The position numbers were made by a program, and so were the translations under genes. Of a stretch of DNA of 6,685 bases, positions 1 to 5,431 are shown in pieces; position 1 is the first letter of the stretch; every line of letters begins with the position of its first letter. The stretch is from Candidatus Methylomirabilota bacterium (lineage in GTDB: Bacteria > Methylomirabilota > Methylomirabilia > Methylomirabilales > JACPAU01): assembly GCA_023249205.1 (NCBI GenBank), contig JAHFDC010000046.1, positions 1-6,685 of the forward strand, given 5' to 3'. The notes under the pieces are model-generated. The model was not told the origin of the DNA, made no database searches, and saw only the letters and a program-made list of their open reading frames with translations.

Positions 1-1
1 T

Positions 2-394
2 GCGATCTTCGCCCTCGTGGCGCACCCGGAGCGGCTCGCCGTCTGTCTTGACACCTGCCACCTCTTCGCGGCCGGCTATGAAATCCGGACAGCGAAGGGA
101 TATCGGGAGACGCTCCGGGCCTTCGAGGCCGCGGTGGGGCTTCACCGCCTCAAGGCGATCCACCTCAACGACTCCAGGGGGGAGCGCGGCAGCCGTGTGG
201 ACCGCCACGAGCACATCGGGAAGGGCATGATCGGCCGGGAAGGGTTCAGGCACTTTGTGCGGGACCGGAGGCTCCTCGGCATCCCCATGATCCTGGAGAC
301 ACCCAAGGACGCCGACCCCCTCCGGGCCGACCGCCGGAACCTGCGCCTCCTGCGGACCCTGGCGGGGGCGGGCGGGCGGGGAGTCCGAGGATGA
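2..394 (+). CDS. nfo: Endonuclease IV (AP endonuclease), C-terminal part, truncated by window edge
   Basis: The reading frame is open from base 2, so about the last 130 residues of the gene are present and the N-terminus lies outside the window. Endonuclease IV is a zinc-dependent TIM-barrel enzyme that cuts DNA 5' of abasic sites in base excision repair. Six metal ligands of the family are visible: D17 and H20 (LDTCHLFAAGY), H54 (IHLND), D67 and H69 (DRHEHIG) and E99 (ILETPK). Their spacings (3, 34, 13, 2, 30) match those of E. coli Nfo D179, H182, H216, D229, H231 and E261, so about 162 residues are missing upstream and the visible part looks intact. The stop codon overlaps the next start as ATGA, which suggests one operon with translational coupling. 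The assignment is firm; only the missing N-terminus is unverified. Confidence 0.95.
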   Translation, partial: AIFALVAHPERLAVCLDTCHLFAAGYEIRTAKGYRETLRAFEAAVGLHRLKAIHLNDSRGERGSRVDRHEHIGKGMIGREGFRHFVRDRRLLGIPMILETPKDADPLRADRRNLRLLRTLAGAGGRGVRG

Positions 395-1392
395 CGGGAG
401 CGGGCCCGCTGATCCTCCTCGTGGAGCCGGCCGCGGCGCTCGAGGGGGGAGTCGTCGCGCTGCTCGGGGAGCGGCTGACCGGGGGAGGCTTCCCGCGGGT
501 CCAGATCGGCGGGGCACCGACCCGCCCGACGATCGCGACCCCGACCCGCCTCCTTCTCCCGGTCCCGCCCGACACGAAGAGCGGCCGCGTGACCGTGGAG
601 ACCGAGGCCGGGACAGCGGAGGGGGGAAACCTCACGGTGGGCCTCCGTCTGGCCGGGGACCTGCACCCGGTCACGGGCCCGGCTGTGGGGTCAGACGGGA
701 CCATCTGGACGACGGTGAGCGGGAGCCGGGGGCAGGAGGTCCCCGCCCCCCTCGTGAAGATCAGCGCGGACGGGCGCCGCGAGGCATTCACCCCGGGCCC
801 CCTCAACCCCACGGGGCTCTCCCTGAGGCCCGACGGGACGCTCTTCTTCACCAGTCGGCACGACGGGACCCTCTACCGGTTCCGGGGAAGGGGCTCGGCG
901 GAGCCGGTGGCCACGGATCTGGGGACGGCGACCGGACTCGCGGCGGACCGGGAGGGCGCGCTCTACGTCGGCGACAGGGAAGGGACCGTCTTCCGGATCA
1001 GTCCCGCCGGGACCGTCCACCCCTTCTGCCGGATTCCGCCGAGCGTGGCCGCCTTCCACCTGGCGTGGGGTCCCGATGACGCCCTGTACGTCACCGCCCC
1101 CACCCTCTCCAACGAAGATCCGATCTACCGAGTGGACGCGGACGGATCCGCCGTCCCGCACGCCGGACCCTTCGAGCGGCCGCAGGGGCTCGCCTTCGAC
1201 GCGGCCGGCCGGCTCTTCGTCGTGGCGGGGCAGGGGGGACGGCGGGGGATCTTCCTCGTGGAGGGAAAGGGGCTGGCCCGGCGCGTCGTGGCCGGCGCGA
1301 ACCTGGTGGGCCTCGCCTTCGGTCCCGGGGGAGACTGCCTCATCACCAGCATGTCGGCCCTCTACCGACTGCCCGGCTCGGCCCTTCCCTGA
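391..1392 (+). CDS. IPT/TIG-domain protein with six-bladed NHL/SMP-30-like beta-propeller
   Basis: The product is 333 aa. Residues about 7-84 look like an IPT/TIG immunoglobulin-like domain (I..VEP..., EGG.V.L.G..., a PVPPDTKSGRVTV stretch, closing LTVG). The rest contains six regular repeats of the type GL.(x)DG.LYV, beginning near residues 97, 140, 180, 221, 264 and 305, about 41-43 residues apart. That is the signature of a six-bladed NHL/SMP-30 (gluconolactonase-like) propeller. No catalytic function can be read from it; such propellers bind ligands or proteins or act as lactonases. There is no signal peptide or membrane segment, which is unusual for TIG-propeller proteins. The ATG overlaps the nfo stop, with a GGGGAG ribosome binding site at 378-383, 7 bases upstream. 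The stop is 2 bases from the stop of the opposing gene. Confidence 0.88.
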   Translation: MTGAGPLILLVEPAAALEGGVVALLGERLTGGGFPRVQIGGAPTRPTIATPTRLLLPVPPDTKSGRVTVETEAGTAEGGNLTVGLRLAGDLHPVTGPAVGSDGTIWTTVSGSRGQEVPAPLVKISADGRREAFTPGPLNPTGLSLRPDGTLFFTSRHDGTLYRFRGRGSAEPVATDLGTATGLAADREGALYVGDREGTVFRISPAGTVHPFCRIPPSVAAFHLAWGPDDALYVTAPTLSNEDPIYRVDADGSAVPHAGPFERPQGLAFDAAGRLFVVAGQGGRRGIFLVEGKGLARRVVAGANLVGLAFGPGGDCLITSMSALYRLPGSALP

Positions 1393-1394
1393 GG

Positions 1395-2333
1395 CTATAG
1401 GCTTCGCCTCCGCGCCAACCGACGAAGGAAGCGGGCCGCCGGCAGCGCCGCGAGGCGGCGCGCCACGGTCCGTGGCGCCCCCGCCCCCTCCTCGGTCAGA
1501 ACGGCGGTGCACAGGGAAAGGGGGATGCTCTCGAAGTCGGTCCGGGCGAGGGAGACGTTTCGGGGCGGGTCGCGCCAGAGGCGGCCCGGGTCCCGCACGG
1601 GGAAGCTCAGGAGCGGGGCGAGGGGGCTGGGGACCAGTTTGCTCCGATCCGCCAAAACGTAGGATGGGACCGCCGCCTCCCGGGCCGCCAGGAGGAGCGG
1701 GTACGTCCCCGCCTTGTTGATGGCGGCGCCCCGCAGGATTGCGTCGGCGCCGACCAGGACCGCGTCGGCCCTCCGCGCCTGCCCCGGAAGCGCCGCGTCC
1801 AAGACAAGCGTTACCCGGCAACCGAAGGCCGCGGCTGATGCCGCCAGGCAGCGCCCTTCCAGGGCGGGGCGCCCCTCCCCGACGATCACCCGCACCGGGT
1901 GCGCGGCCGCGAGACGGGCCAGGGCCGCCAGGACCGTGGAAGAGCGGGAGATCGTGACGACGGTCCGGGCGAGCGCGAGGATCTCAGCCGCAAGGCGCGC
2001 CGCACGCTCGGCCGAGGCCGCCAGGGGGGCCAGCGCATCGGTGAGGGCCGCCCGGGCTCTCGCCCGCTTGGCGGCGGCTTCACCAGGCCCCTCGAGAGCC
2101 AGCCAGACGGCGTTGGCCAGGTAGAGAACGGGGGCCATGGCCGGCTGCGTCTTCAGGAGGGCGGCCGTCCCGCGCTGGAGGCGCGCCTCCCAGGCCGACC
2201 CGCCCGGGCCCGCCAGGAGGAGGCCCAGGAGGCGCGCTACCAGGGGAGCGATCTCCCGGGCCCCCCGCGCCTCGTCGTCCCGCAGGCGGCGCAGGAGGCC
2301 CCTCACCGTGACGGCGGTCGAGATTCTCTGCAT
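1395..2333 (-). CDS. eIF-2B alpha/MtnA/ribose-1,5-bisphosphate isomerase family protein
   Basis: The product is 312 aa if started at ATG 2333. The N-terminal half is helical and Ala/Leu/Arg-rich. The C-terminal Rossmann-like half has family motifs: TISRSST (127-133), GEGRPALEGR (152-161), VGADAIL (194-200), NKAGT (206-210), PSYVLADRSK and FESIP. Characterised relatives are methylthioribose-1-phosphate isomerase (MtnA), archaeal ribose-1,5-bisphosphate isomerase and the eIF2B regulatory subunits. The conserved Asp of GAD and the Arg-rich phosphate motif are present. The position of the isomerase Cys (THCHSS-like in archaeal enzymes) reads Ser here (TISRSS), so classical isomerase chemistry is doubtful. 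ATG 2333 is preferred because AGGAG (complement of 2344-2348) lies 10 bases upstream; GTG 2306 is the alternative but has no clear SD. The gene is divergent from, and overlaps, the CinA-like gene. The family is secure; the substrate is unknown. Confidence 0.88.
   Translation of the reverse strand: MQRISTAVTVRGLLRRLRDDEARGAREIAPLVARLLGLLLAGPGGSAWEARLQRGTAALLKTQPAMAPVLYLANAVWLALEGPGEAAAKRARARAALTDALAPLAASAERAARLAAEILALARTVVTISRSSTVLAALARLAAAHPVRVIVGEGRPALEGRCLAASAAAFGCRVTLVLDAALPGQARRADAVLVGADAILRGAAINKAGTYPLLLAAREAAVPSYVLADRSKLVPSPLAPLLSFPVRDPGRLWRDPPRNVSLARTDFESIPLSLCTAVLTEEGAGAPRTVARRLAALPAARFLRRLARRRSL
2293..2298 (+). promoter_or_regulatory. Ribosome binding site deciding GTG 2308 of the CinA-like gene
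   Basis: A perfect AGGAGG lies 9 bases upstream of GTG 2308. It supports this GTG over upstream in-frame starts such as ATG 2137, which would add an Arg/Pro-rich extension unlike the family. The site lies within the coding region of the opposing eIF-2B-like gene. Confidence 0.75.
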
Positions 2334-3120
2334 CGGCCGCGAACTCCTCAGCGGCCGGACGGCTGACCGGAACGGCCCCTGGCTCGCCCTGCGGGTGACA
2401 GGCCTCGGCGGCCGGGTCACCCGCATCGCGATCCTGGACGACGATCCCGCCGCCATCGCCGGGGAGGTCCGGCTGAGCCTCGCCCGCGCCCCCGCCTTCC
2501 TGCTCCTCGCGGGCGGCCTGGGACCCACCGCCGACGACCGGACCGCAGCCGGCCTCGCGGAGGCGCTCGGCGTCCCTCTGGTCCTGGATGCGTCAGCCCG
2601 CCGTCTGGTCGAGGCCCGGTACGCTGCCCTGGCGGAGGTCGGCGCCGTCGCCGACCCCGCGCTCACTCCCGCCCGCGAGAAGATGGCCTGGCTCCCCGCG
2701 GGCGCGGAAGCGCTCCAAAACCCCGTGGGGGCGGCGCCGGCCATCCGGTGCCACCGCCCCCCGAGCACGCTCATCGCCCTGCCCGGCGTCCCGGGGGAGA
2801 TGCAGGCGTGCTTCGACGCCCATGTCGCCGCGCCCCTCGCCGCCCGCGCGGGCTCCCCGGTCCTGCTCACGCGCGAGGCGAGGACCGACTGCGGGGACGA
2901 GTCGGTCCTCGCCCCCCTGCTCGAGGCGGTGCGGCTGGAGTTCCCGGACTTGTACCTGAAGTCGCGACCCGAGTCCTTCGGGCCTCAGGTGCGGCTCACG
3001 GTAGCGGCGAGCGGGGTGGGCCGGGACGCGGAGACCGTAGCGGCCCGCCTGGAGGCAGCCCTGGCGCGCCTTCGGGCGCTCCTCAAGGCCGGGGCTCCTC
3101 CTCCGCCAGGCGGCGGGTGA
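2308..3120 (+). CDS. CinA N-terminal-domain (COG1058, MoCF-biosynthesis fold) protein, stand-alone
   Basis: The product is 270 aa, starting at GTG. Motifs of the CinA N-terminal/molybdopterin-binding-like domain appear in order: EILCIGRELLSGRTADRN (5-22), AGGLGPTADDRTA (68-80), LQNPVGAAPA (136-145), LIALPGVPGEMQ (155-166), and a C-terminal alpha/beta part with KSRPESFG.QVRLTV (218-232). Characterised COG1058 domains hydrolyse ADP-ribose, and full-length CinA adds a C-terminal NMN deamidase domain in pyridine nucleotide recycling. That second domain is absent here, and the length matches stand-alone family members. The start is fixed by AGGAGG at 2293-2298. The gene overlaps its divergent neighbour by up to 26 bp at the 5' end and the GNAT gene by 38 bp at the 3' end. 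The C-terminus ends in a proline/glycine run. The fold assignment is strong; the substrate is inferred from the family. Confidence 0.92.
   Translation: MTAVEILCIGRELLSGRTADRNGPWLALRVTGLGGRVTRIAILDDDPAAIAGEVRLSLARAPAFLLLAGGLGPTADDRTAAGLAEALGVPLVLDASARRLVEARYAALAEVGAVADPALTPAREKMAWLPAGAEALQNPVGAAPAIRCHRPPSTLIALPGVPGEMQACFDAHVAAPLAARAGSPVLLTREARTDCGDESVLAPLLEAVRLEFPDLYLKSRPESFGPQVRLTVAASGVGRDAETVAARLEAALARLRALLKAGAPPPPGGG
2344..2348 (-). promoter_or_regulatory. Ribosome binding site deciding ATG 2333 of the eIF-2B-like gene
   Basis: Read on the minus strand this is AGGAG (within TGAGGAGT), 10 bases before ATG 2333. It lies inside the opposing CinA-like coding sequence, under the codons for its conserved ELL motif. 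The competing GTG at 2306 is preceded by no purine-rich SD, so this site favours the longer protein and creates the head-to-head overlap. Confidence 0.5.
2391..2424. repeat. Nested inverted repeat inside the CinA-like gene, upstream of the eIF-2B-like start
   Basis: A perfect 9-bp inverted repeat, GCGGGTGAC (2391-2399) and GTCACCCGC (2416-2424), encloses a second stem GGCC (2401-2404)/GGCC (2410-2413) around a 5-base loop. It lies within codons 28-39 of the CinA-like gene and about 58 bp upstream of ATG 2333 of the opposing gene, where that gene's promoter must lie. It could be an operator or an mRNA hairpin, or it could be a by-product of GC-rich coding sequence. Confidence 0.45.
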
Positions 3121-3667
3121 GGATGAGCAGATCGCGAGGGGTGCCGGACAGGTCCTTCACGTGCCGGTGGAGGATCGCCTCGCGCTTGAACCCGTGGCTC
3201 TTGACCAGGCTGATCGCGGGCTTCTGTTCCGGGATCAGTTCCGAAACCAGGATCTCCATCCCCCAGGTCCGGGCGATGTCCAGGATCTCCGCCAGCAGGG
3301 CGTGCGCCAGGCCCTTCCCCCGGATGGCCGGATCCACCACGATCCGGACCTCGGCCACATGCTGCATCCAGCCGTAGGTGCGGCGGTGCAGCGTCGCGTC
3401 CGCCACGATCCGGCCCTCGATCTCGGCGACGATAGGAAGGATCGTGGAGTAGTCCAGGTCGCGCGCCCAGGTCTCGATGGTCTCGGGCTTGGTCACATCG
3501 TCCCGGAGGAAGAGCCGCTCCTCCTCCGGGATCCCCCGGAAGAATCGTAGGAGCTTGTCCTTGTCCTTCTTCACCATCAGCCGGATGGTGGCGACCCGGC
3601 CGTCCTTGAGGCTAATGCGGCGAGGGAATGTCTTGTGGCGTTCCCGCCGCTCACTTCCCTCCGTCAT
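3083..3667 (-). CDS. GNAT-family N-acetyltransferase
   Basis: The product is 194 aa with a single GNAT (GCN5-related) domain, a fold that transfers an acyl group from acyl-CoA to an amine. Motif A is clear: EVRIVVDPAIRGKGLAHALL (106-125), with the acetyl-CoA pyrophosphate loop RGKGLA at 116-121, followed by the motif B region and SLVKSHGFKREAI (153-165). The N-terminal LKDGRVATIRLM strand and the PEEERLFLRDD segment are typical of small stand-alone GNATs related to the acetyltransferase domain of protein acetyltransferases. The acceptor cannot be told from sequence. ATG 3667 is chosen because GGAGG (complement of 3673-3677) lies 5 bases upstream and a promoter sits just before it. The longer in-frame GTG at 3709 falls inside the -10 box. 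The last 38 bp overlap the end of the convergent CinA-like gene. Confidence 0.92.
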   Translation of the reverse strand: MTEGSERRERHKTFPRRISLKDGRVATIRLMVKKDKDKLLRFFRGIPEEERLFLRDDVTKPETIETWARDLDYSTILPIVAEIEGRIVADATLHRRTYGWMQHVAEVRIVVDPAIRGKGLAHALLAEILDIARTWGMEILVSELIPEQKPAISLVKSHGFKREAILHRHVKDLSGTPRDLLILTRRLAEEEPRP

Positions 3668-3707
3668 CGCCCCCTCCCGTGGATGTTCCGGCCCTGGCAG
3701 CGGCCGC

Positions 3708-3737
3708 ACCGTAGCACGTCCTCCCGCAGCCTGTCAA
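3708..3737 (-). promoter_or_regulatory. Sigma-70-type promoter of the GNAT gene
   Basis: On the minus strand there is a perfect -35 TTGACA (3737-3732), an 18-bp spacer and TACGGT (3713-3708) preceded by TGC, an extended -10 arrangement. Transcription would begin near 3700, giving a leader of about 33 bases to ATG 3667. The -10 match is moderate (T, A and final T). Confidence 0.65.
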
Positions 3738-3905
3738 ACGGGTGTACTCGTCCAGGAGTTCCGTGACACTCCGCCCGCCCTCGCGCCGGGTGCTACCGGA
3801 GCAAGAATCGCGGCGGCGTGAGGGAGGCCAGCGCGCTGAACGCGATCCGGCACAGAGGGGGCCGGCGGGTGAACGAGGGAGGACTGGCCGGAGGTGGCGC
3901 CGGGA

Positions 3906-4490
3906 TCAGCCTTGCGGCGAGGCAGCCGTAGGTTGGCCGCAGCCGGGGATCGGGGTCGCATAGCCATACTGCTCACCGGCGTAATAGATCCAAAAGGCCC
4001 CCCGCTGGCAGCTCTCAATGCCCTTGCCCTCAAATACGTACCACTCCGTGCCCTGGCCGAAGGCGCCCAGCGCCTGGGAAAACGTCGCCTGCAAGGTCGC
4101 GATGATGCCGGTCACGGCAGGGGGAAGAGCCCCGTCACGGAGCGGCTGCCGCGCCTTCCCGTCGCCGGTCTGGATCAGGACACCTGCGGGTCTCTCATAG
4201 GTGAAGCGCCCCGTGGGAGAGATGCGCGCGTGGGCCAGGGCCACGACCATATACTCGCGCAGGATGGAGCGGGCCTGCTCACTCACGGGAGAATGCGCAT
4301 CAACGAGCTCCGGGGCCACCCACCAGATCATGACGAGTTCACCCTTCGACCGATGATCCACGATCTGGGTGTAGTCGCGCGCCTGGGCGGCCGGCGTCAT
4401 CCGCCATTGGCGGGCATCCACCGCGTCCGAGAAGACGGAAGCCAGTGTCAGGACGAGGACGGCACCGGTCACTACCCGCGTGCCCCGCAT
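3906..4490 (-). CDS. Exported protein of unknown function
   Basis: The product is 194 aa and I do not recognise the family. Residues 1-26 form a signal peptide: MRGTR, a hydrophobic core VVTGAVLVLTLASVF, and a probable cleavage after VDA (26) before RQW, so the mature protein is probably periplasmic or secreted. The mature part has a hydrophobic strand ELVMIWWVAP (51-60), a helix around SEQARSILREYMVVALAHA (70-88), then PAGVLIQTGDG (101-111), a helix near 125-145 and a Tyr/Trp-rich end with FWIYY and EQYGYATP. Two cysteines (161 and 184) could form a disulfide. There is no lipobox. The start is fixed by GGAGGAG (complement of 4496-4502), 5 bases before the ATG; upstream in-frame starts would bury the signal peptide. 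It appears to be a single-gene unit, about 316 bp from the gene upstream. Parts of it are lower in GC than the left side of the window. Confidence 0.8.
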   Translation of the reverse strand: MRGTRVVTGAVLVLTLASVFSDAVDARQWRMTPAAQARDYTQIVDHRSKGELVMIWWVAPELVDAHSPVSEQARSILREYMVVALAHARISPTGRFTYERPAGVLIQTGDGKARQPLRDGALPPAVTGIIATLQATFSQALGAFGQGTEWYVFEGKGIESCQRGAFWIYYAGEQYGYATPIPGCGQPTAASPQG

Positions 4491-4706
4491 GATGGCTCCT
4501 CCGTGTGTGCTGCCGGTATCCGCACGCCTCCGCCCGGGCCAGCGGTGCAAGCGAAATGCCACAGCAGGGCAAACCGACTTCTCCCGCTGAAAGGCCGACG
4601 CCCCCTCCATGCAGCGGGTTGCTCCGCGGTGCTCACCCAGCCGACGTGCGGACCCCCTGGCCTCCCTCAAGAAGGAGCCTGCGGAGACCCTGCGGCATCC
4701 GCTCCC

Positions 4707-4750
4707 GGCCGATGGTAAGCCAGGCCGGTTCCTTTCTGGACCATCGAGCC
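4707..4750. repeat. Bulged intergenic hairpin/inverted repeat
   Basis: Left arm GGC+CGATGGT (4707-4716) pairs with right arm ACCATCG (4740-4746), one bulged A, then GCC (4748-4750). Inside, CCAG (4720-4723) pairs with CTGG (4736-4739) around a 12-base loop. This gives about 14 base pairs in total, outside any gene, 57-100 bp beyond the PAP2 stop. No T-run follows on either strand, so a classic intrinsic terminator is not supported. It may be a 3' UTR structure, a protein-binding site or part of a leader of the exported-protein gene. Confidence 0.45.
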
Positions 4751-4763
4751 TCCGGGAGGGGTG

Positions 4764-4794
4764 ACCGGGTCCGTCAAAGACCCCTGAGCCCGGT
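4764..4794 (-). terminator. Possible weak hairpin terminator after the PAP2 gene
   Basis: ACCGGG (4764-4769) pairs with CCCGGT (4789-4794). An alternative overlapping stem is GGGTC (4767-4771)/GACCC (4779-4783) with a 7-base loop. It begins 13 bases downstream of the PAP2 stop on the minus strand. There is no T-tract, so termination is only a guess from position. Confidence 0.25.
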
Positions 4795-4806
4795 ATGCTT
4801 ATGCGC

Positions 4807-5394
4807 CTATCCCGGCGCGGGGCCCCCGGTCTGGCATGCCGATCGCCCCCTTCTGCCTAGAAAGCGCCTCCCCGCTACCGCCAGGCCGATGCCGAGTAGG
4901 CTCCCCCAGAGCGCGGCGGCCAGGATGTCAAAGGGGTAGTGGACACCGACGTAGACGCGGGAGTAGCCCACCCCGATGGCCACGGCCCCTGCTACGAACC
5001 CCCAGCGCGGGGAGTGCACGGATAGGAACGAAGCCAGGGCGAAGGCGTTGGCGGCGTGATTCGAGAAGAGGGAGAAGGATCGGGAGCAGCCGGCGAGGAG
5101 GTGGACGCCGGAGAGGACCTCGCAGGGGCGGGGGCGGTGGAAGAGCGGCTTCCAAAAGTATGTGGTCGTAAAATCGGCCAGGCCAATAACCACGAGGCCT
5201 GACAGAGCGACCAGACGTCCAGAGGGACCGCCCCGGGTCGCCAGGACCAGGAGGAGCAGGACGAGGAGGGTGCCCAGGGCCCTGCGGTTCGACAGAAAAA
5301 TCATCACGAGATCCAGGAGACCGGTGTGCGCCCCGTTGATCGCCCGGAACATGGCGAGGTCGAGCTGGGCGAGACCGTCTAGGTGCCAGTCCAC
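4807..5394 (-). CDS. PAP2-family membrane lipid phosphatase
   Basis: The product is 195 aa with several hydrophobic segments (around 26-50, 62-80, 114-126, 131-144 and 157-175). The three PAP2 motifs are present: K82......R89P90 (KPLFHRPRP); a variant SLFSNHAANAF with catalytic H113 where the classical form is PSGH; and S145R146.....H152...D156 (SRVYVGVHYPFD). These enzymes dephosphorylate lipid phosphates such as undecaprenyl pyrophosphate or phosphatidic acid at the outer face of the inner membrane. The exact substrate cannot be read here. GTG 5394 is chosen because AGAGG (complement of 5401-5405) lies 6 bases upstream and because the usual N-terminal amphipathic segment (LDLAMFRAING) follows. 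Upstream in-frame codons overlap the preceding gene. The methyltransferase gene ends 37 bp upstream on the same strand, so the two are probably co-transcribed. Confidence 0.9.
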   Translation of the reverse strand: MDWHLDGLAQLDLAMFRAINGAHTGLLDLVMIFLSNRRALGTLLVLLLLVLATRGGPSGRLVALSGLVVIGLADFTTTYFWKPLFHRPRPCEVLSGVHLLAGCSRSFSLFSNHAANAFALASFLSVHSPRWGFVAGAVAIGVGYSRVYVGVHYPFDILAAALWGSLLGIGLAVAGRRFLGRRGRSACQTGGPAPG

Positions 5395-5431
5395 ATCGGA
5401 CCTCTGCGTCTTCTGGCCGCGCCCGTCCGGC

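Larger units (their letters stand above)
4491..4806. other. Gene-free stretch between the exported-protein gene and the PAP2 gene
   Basis: This 316-bp stretch must hold the promoter of the exported-protein gene and the 3' end of the methyltransferase-PAP2 transcript. I find no coding potential on either strand that is not a shadow, and no convincing -35/-10 pair upstream of 4490. The notable content is two inverted repeats near the PAP2 end (listed separately) and an 11-bp palindrome-like CCTCCGGGAGG at 4749-4759. Confidence 0.6.

Noticed and set aside
1391..1410. Small hairpin GAGGC/GCCTC (or AGGC-TTC-GCCT) at the convergent stop codons
   Set aside because: It has only 4-5 bp of pairing and no T-run on either strand; such stems are common by chance at this GC content.
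691..1821. Minus-strand open frame of 376 codons
   Set aside because: It shadows the TIG-propeller gene and part of the eIF-2B-like gene in another frame; the product is Gly/Pro/Arg-rich without motifs.
2137..2307. Upstream start of the CinA-like gene at ATG 2137
   Set aside because: The added segment is an Arg/Pro-rich antisense translation of the eIF-2B-like gene; the AGGAGG-GTG at 2308 gives the family-typical N-terminus.
2334..2870. Extension of the eIF-2B-like frame up to 2870
   Set aside because: The frame stays open only because of high GC. It would run through the CinA-like gene and add about 180 Ser/Arg/Ala-rich residues absent from the family.
3738..3905. Terminator after the exported-protein gene
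   Set aside because: Only a 5-bp CCGGC/GCCGG pair with a loop of about 20 bases and no T-tract is seen; not supportable.
3894..4718. Long plus-strand open frame (274 codons) across the exported-protein gene
   Set aside because: It is antisense to a gene with a signal peptide and strong SD. Its own product is low-complexity Gly/Arg/Pro-rich with no domain, as expected in GC-rich shadow frames.
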